In this document: positions 1 to 12,938 of the stretch, piece by piece
Layout of the letters: each line of letters begins with the position of its first letter
Numbering within the stretch: position 1 is the stretch's first letter
Assembly (NCBI RefSeq): GCF_002078875.1
Contig: NC_034412.1
Span: 81,113,575-81,177,574, forward strand
Direction: 5' to 3'
DNA length: 64,000 nt
Origin: Numida meleagris
Lineage: Eukaryota; Chordata; Aves; Galliformes; Numididae
Program-made: the position numbers and the translations under genes
Notes under the pieces: model-generated
Told to the model about the DNA's origin: nothing
The model's input: only the letters and a program-made list of their open reading frames with translations
The model's database searches: none

Positions 1-3000
1 TCACTCTGCCTTTAGATTCATGAATCTTTGAGATGAAGCATCTCTGCATTGGCACCAAGGAGGACAGAGTATGGCATGAGAGCTAGTGTTTGAGTTGGAA
101 GATCAAGAATTTTGATGTTGACCCTTAAATAGGCAGTTTCTTTGCAGATTTATGTCAGGAAAACTTAAATTCAAGTCATTTCAATAACACTGTCTAGTTT
201 TTGCTGTTTGGAGCTGTAGTATATGATGCTGTGTACTTTGTGAACCCACAGCTGCTGGACATAGTGGTTTGCCACTCATGCATGATAGGAGCAATATAGA
301 TGTGTTCCACTAGAAAAAAAGGGTCACTTTCTGTGGATGCCCTGCACAGGCAGTGTGATCAAAAGAAAACTTCCAGTTTCCAGAGGGATTAATTTCTGGA
401 GTACATTTATTCTAAGACAGATACAAAAATGGTTGGGAGGAAATCTTTTCAAACTAGATACTATTTCCAATGCAATAACTTAATTTTTTGATTTCTTCTT
501 CCAACTCAAAATTCTCTTTCAGGAGTCATCTTGAAATCCATGCGGGATCTTTTGTGGTGAAAACGTGTTTCTTAGCAAAGTAAAATATCAATTTAATATT
601 CATTCTCAGAATAACACCTTTTAAAGTTACTAGATGAGATCTGTGAAATGTACTTGAACTGGAGGAGCATTCTCTACAGCATTTGTAGAAGTTCCAGAAA
701 CTTACCAGATTGAAATTCAGCTCACCTTGATAGCAGCTTGTGGTGGGAACAGAGCCATGACTGGAGTGCTGTGTCATGCAGTAGGACTCAGCAGACCTGA
801 TAGCAGCAGGTGCTGTTCAAGCAGTGCAAATTCAAGTCCTTCAGTTCTGGGTAATGAAGGGTCTGAAATATATCCCTAGGTAAGAGCCTGAATGGAATCT
901 CTCCCCTATAGTTTAGCTGCCTAAAAATTTCTTGTTAAGGCCCATGCTGTTATGAACAGCATTGACTGCTGATGGATAGGTGGAAATAGTATACTTTAAA
1001 AACTCCAACCTAACCCATACTGGTAAATCTGAGATGTCTCCGGTTGCTGTAAGTAGGTACACAGTTTTGTGCGTTATGCTTTGTCCAAAGTTAAGTTATA
1101 ATTCAAATGTATGCAGGAACTTTCACATCATGTATTGGGTCAGGTGGCTCAAACTTGCATATTTATGTAATCATCATTAAAATGAATTAAGTTAGAAGGA
1201 AAGCTGGTTGATCAAAAACAATCTCAGAATTCTAGTACCTGTTCAAAAATATATTTCAGTAAATGAAAACATCTTCCTTGAATCTTTTGCATAATCAATA
1301 GAAACTCCTACCACAAATGCACACAATGAAGTGATGAGTTATACTTTGTTTAGGAGGTAATAAGTTTACAATTGAAAAGTCAGCTTTATTTCTCAAATTT
1401 ATGTATGCTATGAACAATGCCAACTTTTCTTTTCTTCTGCTCTCTCCTACTTTTTGTCTTTAGAAGTTAATTGTGTTTACACTTTATAGAATGAGATCAT
1501 GGGGCAGAAATCACTGCAAGGGAACAAGAGGGAAGTAGTGGCCGCTTTGTTGTCCGTGTTCTGGTTGGGTGTAGCTACTGGATGTAAGTAGAGGAGCTCA
1601 CCTGGAGCAGTCCTGAGTCTGCTGTCAAATGGCTGCGGCAGTGCAGCTCAGTTCTGTGCTCAGCAGCAGCGCGCTCCTTGGCAGCTCACACTGGAGCCAA
1701 TTGAAGAGCAAACAGGAGAATGCTGCTTTGGACTCCTGCATGACCTTGGGGTAGCATAAAAGTGCAGGAGCACTGGGCAGGCGTGTTCTCTTTTTTTTTC
1801 CTTCAGATTTGAGGCCCCTTAGTAGGGCTTTGTTTAGGTCCTAGTTGGTGTTGGTAGTTGCCAGTGACCCCTGGCTCCTTCAAAGTGGCAGTCCATCAAG
1901 AAAAATAATGTCATATAGAAATTTATTGGTCTATATGTGTGAATCAGAAGGTAGCATAGAGAAATGATCCCCAAGAGTACAACTGGCTTTAAGTGGCTCA
2001 GCTGCTTTTCTGCATTTGAGTGACAGTGGCATTAAGGGAGCTCAGAAACTCAACTATTCATCTTTTCTGGGTAGAGCAGCTGCCCTTCAATAACAGCTAG
2101 AAGAAAGCAGCTCTGCTTTATGACACCGATGTAAGGCAAGCTAAGATAGGAAGGATAATAGGTTCATGCATAGAGGATTACGTTATTTCCTTTATCTAGA
2201 CAACTGCCTCAGGTAAGAAGTAAATATTTATTTACCATCTGAAGGTATTATGTAATTTATAAATTTTAAGTAAAATCAGAGATTTTTTTCTAAATAACAG
2301 AAATCTGATGTTTTTATCCCTATATGTGTTTTGTACAAATATATTAATATTTCAGATAAATAATTCTTACCATAAGACTATGAATACAGTAATTCAATTT
2401 AAGTTAATTAATACTGTAATTGTATCAGCTGAGAATAATTGTGAGATCCTAAAACTCTTCCCTCTATCCTCCCTCCATCTCCTCCATTTTTCCCCCCATC
2501 TTCCTTACCCCCAGTCTATGAATTTATTCTGTGTATATATACCTTTCAGGAAAAATAAAGGTTAAGTTTTTGTTTAGGATGGATATGTTAGCCCCTGAGA
2601 AGAAAACACAGGAAGAGAAAGAAGATTTGCAACAGTATCATCAGAAACCTGCAAACTGCAAGAAACTGCTTAGGAATTGCTGCTTGGTAAAACGATTTTT
2701 TGCCTGGAAAAGTTTGAGCTCTAAAGGTACCTTTCCTATTGAAATTTTTAGTGTAGGAGAAATTGTTGTCTTCCCAAGAATTCTGAATTCTTGATAGAGG
2801 TACTACTGAATTTAACATAAGTCACATTACAGGTACAAAAAGTCTCTACTGTCTTGTATCTATTGTGCACGGAGATTAGAAATCGTACAGCTTTGATTGA
2901 AGGTGCTTTATCATAATGTGACATAATTAATTGTACTGCATGAGCATTCATTTTGCAGCACATCAAAATACGTGGTCTGCAGAAAAGACCTGCAGAAAAA

Positions 3001-6000
3001 AGAAATCCTTCAATCATAAGCTAAATGAGTAATTGTAAAATCACAGTAATTAAATTCATCAATTTATTAGGGCTCAACCCGAAAAGCTGTTTTGATGAGT
3101 TAAAACTGCTTTGATCATTGTCAGAGTATATTTACATGGAAATTACATGATCAATTCCTTTGTCTTAGAGGAAATGGGGAAAGGTAATTTTTATACATAA
3201 TGATGCTGTGTACTGTATTTATTAATAAATATTGAAAGAAATGCTTCTTTTTAAATTGGAACTTGGCTGTGAAATATTTCACCTATTGAAAGCCTAACTC
3301 TTTTGTGAATAATAAATTAAACAGCAAAGAAATGATGGCTAATCTTCTTCGCATCATCTTCATCTGGAATATACACACATTTAAATATTTTATTCAGCAC
3401 TAGTGCCTCTTTTTACTGTCATATTTGTATTTTGCACCATTATGTAAAAATAAAACAAAAAATCCTGCCCCAAATGCCCCTTTTGTGATTTCACAGCATT
3501 TTTCATCCCCTTGACACGCTGTTTATGACAATAAAAAAACAAGCCCTCTGTAAATTGAATTTGTGTCAAACAGAATGAAAAAATAGATGACATTTGACAT
3601 TGTTTGTCATGAAGAACTAAGTCACCATACCCTGAATGATATGTTTTTTAATTTATACATTTGCTTTAAAGGGTATGCTCTAGTAGATTTGTTTCAACAT
3701 TTAGGAAAAAATGAGCTGGTTAAATACAACCTACATCTGGTTGTAAACTGCCCCTATCTCTGTGTTATCCATGTAGAAACATTTGATATGCTTTTTAACC
3801 GAAGCATAATCTTTTAGCTATTCTTGGCCACTCTTTTTTAAAGCTTTAGGATAATACAGTGAATGACTGCTTTAATCGTTGTGCATATTATGGTTTGCTA
3901 AATACAACTTTGATTTGTGTATCAGTTTGTACTTGTAATTCTCTGCACTTCTATTTTTTATGTTGTTACTGGAGCTGAAGAAACAAAAATGAATTTGATG
4001 TAACCCTTTCAAAACTCTCATCCCTTTGTTCGTAGGAATTTATTATTATTTTTTTAATTGCGTCATTTCACAGGATAACATTTATCAGCAATCATGAGAA
4101 GGCTTACAGACTCAGCTCTCTTGTCATAGTTTGTGAATTAAAAGTGACTTTCACTGAACTTAGTATGTTTGATTCTTCTGTACCTTTAAACTGACTAATC
4201 ATTTCTACCTCTGGAAAAGGTCTAAAAACAGTTGAAAGAAACGATACAATTAAGGGTTTATTTTGTCTTGGTTAAGTAAATCAGGAGACAGATGAATTAC
4301 TATAAAAGCAGTTACTCTGGGTTACTCCATATGAGACAAGTATGAGAATTTAACACATAGACAACTCAAAATTAAGCCTTTAATTTTGCTTTATCTAGTA
4401 CCAAATGATAAAAAACATATTCTCATACCAATACCTTTACAAGAACCTTTGGATATTTAATAGGATCACCAAAACTGATGTCCTGAGGTACTTTCTTCAG
4501 CACTGTTCATTTTTCCAAGGTGACCCCACTGGCCAAATAGGTTCTCTTGAACTTGAGTACCAGCGTCTACCAACACCTGTAACACATTATATATGGTATA
4601 TCCCCCTGAGTTCCTGATCCATAGCTAGGTAAGATTTCATACACATAAACAACTGGAGCATTTCTGTAAACTCCCAAGCTTGGCTATGCATATATATATG
4701 CCCACCCATTTTCTGGAATAAGTTAAGATGGCAAAAGGTCTGCTGTAATTTAACCTTCCTCCTAGTGCCCGTGACACTGCTATGGCATCTATGAAGTATG
4801 TGGCTACTGAGATACTAACTCAACTACTACTATTTGCTGTTGGCAGGCTGAAGATGGGTTTGCAAATGATACAGTGGTGGCTTATTCCCACTTAGACATT
4901 CCATGACACAAACCAGATTCTCTATTGATTGTCTTAAGCTACCTTACACTAGTGAAATTTAATACTTAAAAAACATCTGAATGTGATTGTTTATACTTTA
5001 AAAAAATAATGAAAACTGTAATTGCTGAATATGGTAACTGATTGCCACTGTAACAATTTGTGGTTGGAAATATTGTGTAGTAATATGCACCTGATCTTTC
5101 TGTTAAAGCAGAGGTGATTTTTGTTTTCTTACTTTAGTTATTTCTATGATCTTGAAACTGAGTTTGTCAACATGATTTTATGGAACTAATTATACTTTCA
5201 GAGAGAATTTCTATTTATGAATTTGGAGCAGGCAAATAAATATTTGATTTACTGTTATGTTCATATGATTTAACTCTACTTTCTGAATAAATAATCCTAA
5301 CTCTTTTGGTAAAATCTTAGAATGTCCCAGCACTGGGATTGTCTTCAATATCTGTCATGTGAGTAAGAGAGGAATATTGTAACAATAATACTGGAAGGAT
5401 GATTACACTCAGTCCTTCTCTATGAAGTATTAAAATAGCATGAATTTAATGCAGCAATGATTGCTCCAAAGGAAGAAAAAGAGAATTAAAAATGGCTTAT
5501 GGGATTTCAAGGAAAAGTAACTGGAATAATGTTGTCAGTGAGAAACAATTAAATACTAAGGACACTATTGTAGCCAATGTTCAAGGCTCATTTGAGGAAT
5601 TCCTCACACAATAGTTTCAGAGAGTAGATATCTTGTAAGAAAGGCTCAAGGAACATTCTCTGACTATTGCCAGGTATGTGTTAGTTGCATCTTGATACTG
5701 CAGTGAGCTCTGGGCCCAAGTTTAAAGCATATGCTGAAAAATGAGGGTTTCTCTTTCAAAAGTGAGTAGTTCTTAAGTGATTCCTTACTAATTTGGCAAC
5801 ATATTCAATTAACTTAGGGTGGTTTTGAGTCTTTCTCCGTTATTCTGTGCCATGAATATTCACCCTGCTGCAGTTTTTTCAAAACGCAAATGTGAGACTC
5901 CGAGGTGAGAATAAGTTGTCTTTCACAAATATAAATTTGGAGGAAATGTCTGGCTGACTGCATTAAATACTGCTAAAAATATTACAGATTATCACATTTT

Positions 6001-6507
6001 GTTATTTATAATTTCTTAAAATATTAATTGCATTTCCTCACACAATTTATTTATGAGTTAAGATATGAATAATGTAGGAATAATTCCAAATTGTCAATTA
6101 ATGAATGTATCTTTCACTGTCCGGTGGTGCATTTGACGAAATCTTTAATGAAAACTAACCAAAGTTATTTGAGAACTAGTTAAATGTTCTGCTCTCCCTA
6201 GAATACTTCATATACTTTCAGACCTCAGATATCTAAAAAATTCCTGATGGAGTTTTTCATTACTGATTTCTTAAATATGGACTTCCTGTGAATGGGATGA
6301 TAGTCTGTCCTGTATTGGACAGTTAACTTTTCTCCTATGAAAATATGTTGTTCAAAATAAACAAGAATACTTTTTAATATTAAAGCAGCCCTTTGGATGG
6401 AAGCACTTTTCCAGTATATCTCTAAATCTTGTGTATCTTTTGACCACTTTTCTATTGAGAAATGGAGCAAAGACAACCTGAAAGGTACACAGCAGGATTA
6501 CATACAA

Positions 6508-6570
6508 GATTTAAAATTCTTTTATTTAAAAGAATAAAAGTCTTTAAAAGATTTAAAAGTCTTTTATTCT
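6508..6570. repeat. AT-rich inverted and direct repeat cluster
   Basis: AGAATAAAAG (6531-6540) and its exact reverse complement CTTTTATTCT (6561-6570) flank a 20-base spacer. The phrase AGATTTAAAA followed by a CTTTTATT-like string occurs twice, so direct and inverted copies are interleaved. This could fold as a weak AT hairpin. No function can be assigned from sequence. Confidence 0.6.
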
Positions 6571-9275
6571 GTCAAACCTCACAGGGCTAGTAACTAGGAG
6601 GCAAGAGTTGTTTCCTACCTTTATTACCAAAGCAAATGCTTTTTTTTTCTTTTCAGTAAAGAATTGATGTACAGTAGTAGTTACTGAAGTGTGCCTAGTT
6701 TCACATTTACTGTAGTCATCCTTCTCTACAATAACAATATGAAATAAATAAAGATAAAAATGAGAGAAAACAATGCCACATAATAAATATCCAAGGTCAA
6801 GGTTAGTACTTTCTCCTGAGTTCATCCCCTTTCCCCAGAAACTGCTCTTCACAAACAATCCTTTCTGAAAGGATTTCTGAAATACAGATCAGATATTAAC
6901 TTGTTCAGTAATTGAATATGTATTCAGCAGATGTGCCATTTTTCACGTCATGTGAGTTCAGTATTTCTCCTAGGAATTTTTTCCTCCCAGATGCTTTGAA
7001 CAATATCATATCATGAGAGGACTTCAGAGAACTACATATGGCCACAAAGAGATGTTTTTTCTACGTATCCATACAGCTGAAGTTTATATGGCTTTTCTGA
7101 GCCTGAAAGCCTCTAAGAGAAAAGAGAGTACCATGTCCCTTGTCCTTTCTTTTGCAGATGGTCAACATGTGTAAATAAGACTAAAATATTTCCCCACAAA
7201 ATCTTTCCAGAAAAAGGAGTTTCTGTAGCCTATTACTACACAAATTAGCCACTGAAGAGATTAATACAACTGAGATTTTGTACTCTGAAAACAAACAGAA
7301 TTCTATTTAAATATTGGATCTTTCATAGTTTTAGCCAATACAGAAATCCTTATCTATTTTGTAAAGATCACAAGAAGAGAAACTAACATGGGAATGCAAA
7401 ATGATTTTTGTCAATTTGAAAATGTTATGAAAATGTTTTACATTTTGATGATGATGCTGTTGGTATACACTTTAATCTTAAGCAAGCTAGCCACTAAACC
7501 CAGGCAAAGTTACAGTATTAAAACCTTACTGATTCTGAGTCTTTTAATAACCTTTTCAGAGAAAATGATCATCATTTAGTCATACTTTAGGTACGTCGTT
7601 AATCACAATGAACTATGAATTAGCAATGTTTTCTTATTCAAGTCTAATAAGGAAAAAGTTTTTGTAGTGTCTTACACCTTCTGGCATAAAATGCAAACCT
7701 GTTTTTCGTTTTCTTTTCCACCAAAGTATTTTTGCCTTATGATCTCAGTCAAAGGAGTTTGTATGAAGAGACTTGGTAAAAAGGGGAGCCTTGTAGTTTG
7801 TTCCTTTCTTTCCAGATACTAACTCCGAATAACAAATCGTGACAGTAAAATTAGAAGCTCTCCCTGGTGAATGTCATTCTTTTAAATGGGCAGCATGGAG
7901 TGATCTAATCTCAGCAAGACCTCTAGTACTCTCTTCAGGGTAGCAGTAATAGTTGATGGTACAAATTAACAGCAAAGAGTATTATGTGGGAATGTTTGTT
8001 ATCTTTCAGGTCATTAAGAGTGAAATTGGAAAAACATTGTTTCTCACAAATTAGAATCACTCCAATATGACTATTCCAGAGAGATTAATGTTTTGAAAGG
8101 GGCTTTTTACTATGCATTTGCATGCCGACTTGGTAAATTGAGCAATGTATGTAGTTAATGAAATTATGAGACTCTGGTATGTATATATAAATTTAATGTA
8201 GCATCCTTTTTGGCTCAGGGAAGTTTAGTGATCAGTCTCTGGAATGTGTCTTAGAATAAAGCAGCATGTTTACCTTCTGAGGTTTTAAAATTCCTGTTAA
8301 GGTGTTAAAAAGTAACACTTAGAGGGCACTATCATGGTAAAGGCCCTTGACGCTTTACTTTTTTGTTTACAGATGAATGTTTTGGTAACATTTCCAAATG
8401 TAAAAATCAAATTGCACAAATCTTGCAACAACCACTGGTTTACAGTTTGGGGAGAGTTTGTACATACTTATCCAATGATAAACTTGAAACTGCTGTTATT
8501 TATGTCAATAAAAGTATCATCCATATTATGTTTCTTAAAAATACTTAAGAAAGATAGCAACTAGACAAGAGTTAACCTCCCAGAAAAATGTGGATGTGTC
8601 CTTCTGCGGAGTTTCTGCTTTCCTGGCTGTATAGATATTACACAGTAAGGTGTGTTTCTCCTTTTCTCTTGAATGTTTATTTCCTTCATGTTAGAATGTA
8701 TATTTATGATCTCCTGCATTGCTACCTTTGCAATCCTCGCATTCCTCTGAAGAAAGTTACAGTTACTGGGAGAGACATGATTCTGGAAAGTGAAGCATAA
8801 CTTCTGGCAGATTGCTGCCTAAAAAAACTACATTGGCAGAAGAGCATGTTGAACTTGCAAGCTTTTCTGTCCTTTGCCTCTCTTTCTACAGACCAGTGTT
8901 GCCACTAAATAGTTATGTAAAAGCTTGCTAAAAAGCAATGCACAGTTATAAATTAGCTTTAATTAAGAGATAATTTGACTTTTTTTTATTAGATTGAGAT
9001 TTTTGATTAATCGTAGCAAAAGTGTGTTTTCATATAAAAAGCATGAAGAACCACTGAGCTGAATGGGACCTTCCCAGGCCTGTTACTCTGAACTGTGCAT
9101 AACAAAATTTTATTTTTCAGTTGAAATCATTAATCCTACTTACTAAAGATCACTTTAATCTTCAGTCAGTTTAAACTTTTAGAAAAATCTGTTCTAGGAG
9201 CTTCTTGAATTTGGCCTAAGATTAAAAAGAATATGTGGTAAATTCCTAGTTAATGAGCAAGTTATATCGGAAAAA

Positions 9276-9308
9276 TAATTGTTTCTCTAATCCTAATTGT
9301 TTCTCTAC
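9276..9308. repeat. Short tandem duplication, period 18
   Basis: TAATTGTTTCTCTAA (9276-9290) is repeated as TAATTGTTTCTCTAC (9294-9308) with an 18-base period. It is consistent with replication slippage. Confidence 0.7.
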
Positions 9309-11451
9309 TAGAACTGGACTTGCTGCTTCAATATCATGCAGGTATTTAAAAATGATTCATTGCAATATCATATAGAAATTATATACTCTGAACAAGTAAG
9401 AAAAATATGAAGTTTTGACCTCTCCATTTGTAAACCTGATTTCTAATTTTGTCTCCCCAGATTTTCCTTCCCTGTTATGCAGTAGCCGATGTGCCATTAA
9501 AAAAAAATAGTAGTTAATTTATTGAAAATAATTTACTTAAAACTAAAGTTCTAAGTAAGGCTCAAAGGTTTGGAATATAATAAGTGTGGAGAATCACTCA
9601 ATTTGTGAAACTAAACTATATCCTGTATAAAACCAGCATATACTTCTACTTAGTCACTGTAGTAGACTGTAGTACTCACAGTATCTTTGATTTCTTTTGT
9701 AAGTGCTTTTGTAAGTGACTGCTTTTTTATTTAAAGCATTATATCAATCAAAAACTAATAAGCTGAAAAAGTGTATTAGATTAAATGGAAGGACTTTTAT
9801 ATTCATTGCATACTTAGAGAATGGAATCAATCTTTAAATATCTTGCCACTTTCCATCTGGGCATTATTCCAGCAATTTAAGTGGCTATATATATTGAGAG
9901 TGTTCCAGATTAAATGGTAGTTCTGAATGTTTTGTACGGCCCATAAAGAACTTTTTTTTTTCTGGTGGTTAAAGATAACTGAATTTTGTTTACTGGTAGT
10001 TACCAAATATTAGAGCAGTGTAACACAATTGTGTTTGTGAGCATCTGTCCCTGAAAAAAATCCTGAGACTAGAAGGAGCACTTCTACTCCAGATCTTGTA
10101 AGCTGTGAAAAGCAGCTTCTTTGAAGTACACCAACTTTTTTTTTTCATGGTGAAGCATTAGATCTAGATAACTTCCCACAGATGGTCAAATTAAAAGGAA
10201 AAACAACACATCTTAGAAGTGAAAAGTTAGGGCAGAGGAAGAGAGGGAAAAAACAGCAAGAAATAAATCAATAAGAATGATGAAAACTATAAAATGACAT
10301 GTTATCTTGTAGCTTTTTTCCAACGCCATTTAATTTATTACTGCTGTTGCCCTTCTTGAATGCTTGTTTTCATTGGCTTCTGCAGTGTGTTCATGACAGT
10401 CCTTCTGGCAAATGATGTTTCTAACAGGACAGATTTGCCCTCCTTTCATCTCAAAAGGAGTAAGTGGGAGGACTTGGTGCTCTTCGATGCTGCAATAATG
10501 CTATCCTGCTGGGACCTCCCTGCTGTTCCTTCCAGCAACATTATCTTCTTGGCAAGAAGATTTGTTCTCAGTTGTTTTTTAATTTTCTTATTCATCCATT
10601 CTTTGTTCAAGAGACTCACAAAAAGTCTGCAAGGGACTGGAGTTCTTCACAGCGGCATCTAAATGTTTTGTGGGTGAAAAAGCTCTATTAGTCATATGTG
10701 GCAACACTGCAAGTGAACTTTGCAGATCACCTCAGTCAAATGCCAATAAACCTCTACTATGCAGTAAAGCAGAAGGCATAGTTGATTTCACATATGTCAC
10801 TGAAAATGTTGCTGGGAATATTTAGCTACCTTTTTAGCACTTTTTGTACTGTTCTCTTACAAAAGCAAAGTACGTGGTTGGGGGTGTATCTGTGATACAT
10901 TTAGATCACCATCTTTCCCTACAGTAGATGAAACCTATATCTGATATTATAATATCTGAAAGTCTAGGGCAATAGAAATGTGAAGCTGGTATCATTACCT
11001 ACTTGGCTAAGCAAAGACTTAAGTTAAAGCTATCCTGAATATAACAGCAAGAGTGATTAACAGTAAAAATGCATAGTAGTTAAACCTCTGTCTATTCAAA
11101 TCAGCCAGTTCTCAGAATTTAACTAGTGTCTTCGTTGTTATACTTCAGGCATATAGGTTATTAAAGTCATAAAAATAATGCAGCTTTTGAAGGTAGTGTC
11201 TACTATTTGAGCTTATAGATATCTTTATGTTTATCTTTGTACACATTTATCTTTGCTGGTTGAGAGGTAAAATGTTTTTACTGAAGACTGTTCAGCTGAC
11301 AAGAGCTACTTTCCCAAGATAGGATAGTTCAACTACTTTTAATGTCCCTTTTCTGACACTTAGTTCATACCATTTCTAATGTCACCAAGACAAAAAAATA
11401 TCCAGTGAGAAAGATCAGTGTTGGAGGAGGGAAAAAAAATCACAATATGTA

Positions 11452-11590
11452 ATAGAATCATAGAATCATAGAATTGCTCAGGTTGGAAAAGACCTTAAAG
11501 ATCATGAAGACCAACCACAACCTAACCATACTACCGTAAAGGTAGGTAGGGTAGTATGTCCCTACAGTAACCTCAAAATTAATCTTTTTT
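11452..11590 (-). mobile_element. CR1 LINE 3' end fragment
   Basis: On the minus strand this ends in the CR1 3' tail. The plus strand reads ATAGAATCATAGAATCATAG, then a diverged form of the common GGTTGGAAAAGACCTTAAAGATCAT block and the CCAACCACAACCTAACCATACTACC stretch. Only about the last 130 bases of the element are present, which is the 5' truncation normal for CR1. A 9-bp perfect inverted repeat (11527-11535 and 11550-11558) lies inside it. The inner boundary is approximate. Confidence 0.85.
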
Positions 11591-12938
11591 CATAAATTTC
11601 AATATTATCCACGGTGAGAAAATGTCTCTAACACCAGAAATTACTCATTTCTCTCCAGTTTTGAATTATATGGGTCACAATCACCTATTGTAGCTATCAG
11701 TTTTTCAGCTGTCAATTTTTCCTGAAACCAAAACAACTCTACTTTTTAGTAAACAGAGTGTAAAATCTCAGGTGAGGAGCTGATTTGTAGACATGCATGC
11801 AAACAAGAGAATAGTGCAATTCCTTAGCTGTCAATTGAGCAAGTTAGAAAGCAGTGAACAAAACAAGATACAGAACAGAAAGGAGACCTTCACAGTTAAT
11901 TTATGCTGCAGAATGATATTTCTTCTGCGAGTGTTCCTGCTATGTGATGTTAGAAGATTCATTTAAAGCAAACTTTAGGGATTGGTCCTGTGTATTTCTT
12001 GCTTTCCGACTGAATTCTTGTGATTTGTTTTGCAGAATCTTGAGCACTTGCAGCATTAAGCAACTTGCAGGATGTTGAGTTTTGAACGTATATGAAAAGC
12101 TGCATATTAACCAATGTGAGAATGAGCTTCCATGAACTTCCTACCAAGTGCCAAATTAGTCAGTACCTTTGATCTTAATCTCACTGTGCCTCTGTTCTGC
12201 ATGCAGTAGGCATAATAATAATACCCTCTCATCTCAGAGGGATGTTGTGAATATAAATGTAGCAATATTTGTGGAGTGCTCAGACACTGTAGTAATGAAC
12301 ATTGTAGAAAATTGTATTTTGAGTTCAGACTTTCAATAATGTTTCACAAGTAAATGACTGGGCACAAGTTGTGGAAAGAGTAAAGTTCTGAATTTGGTGA
12401 ATAAGTACTATCCATGAATTAAATTATCAAAGCAAGCTTCTATTCAAACAGTATCATGTGATTGTGCCATTTAAAGATTGCACCATAATATATAAGTGGA
12501 AAGGGGCTTAAGTAATGCCTTTAATATTTATGAACACAATACAGTTCTTTTGCTGTGAACTTCCTATATAAGCAGTGCGTATAGAAACATTTCTTAGTTT
12601 TAAGGATTTGTAACATAAAACTCAGAACTTGGCTTGTAGTTCAGATTAAAAGCAGGAGTAAACCAAAGTGAGTGATCAAAGGATTGGGCCTTGAGATACA
12701 AAGTGTGAAAGTTGCAGCAAGTATGGAAGGATGTACAACTTATATGTATAATTTTACATCTTGGCTTGATGAAATCCATGAGAACTTTGCCATAAGTTTG
12801 CCATCATAGTAGGAATCACCCAATTTGCTTTATAATAATGCATCTATAAGATAAAAGCCTCAGTTAAGGTAAATCTTTATAAAAAAAAAAAGTATATCAT
12901 CCTTCTACAGGCTTTGTAATGTTAAGTTTTAATATATA
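11591..12938. other. Non-coding block, nothing recognised
   Basis: AT-rich unique-looking sequence. I see no gene, RNA gene or repeat family. Confidence 0.5.

Larger units (their letters stand above)
1..11451. other. AT-rich non-coding block, no gene seen
   Basis: I see no gene here. The reading frames are short (about 100 codons or fewer), several begin at non-ATG codons, and none shows a recognisable domain. The block holds homopolymer runs, a local inverted repeat at 6508-6570 and a short tandem duplication at 9276-9308. A somewhat GC-richer patch around 1500-1780 has no open frame or motif I recognise. It is best read as intergenic DNA or as intron of a long KCNIP4 isoform. Confidence 0.6.

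Noticed and set aside
8334..8340. AGAGGGCACT near 8321 as a second CTCF site
   Set aside because: Only the right half of the consensus matches; the left CCRS positions fail.
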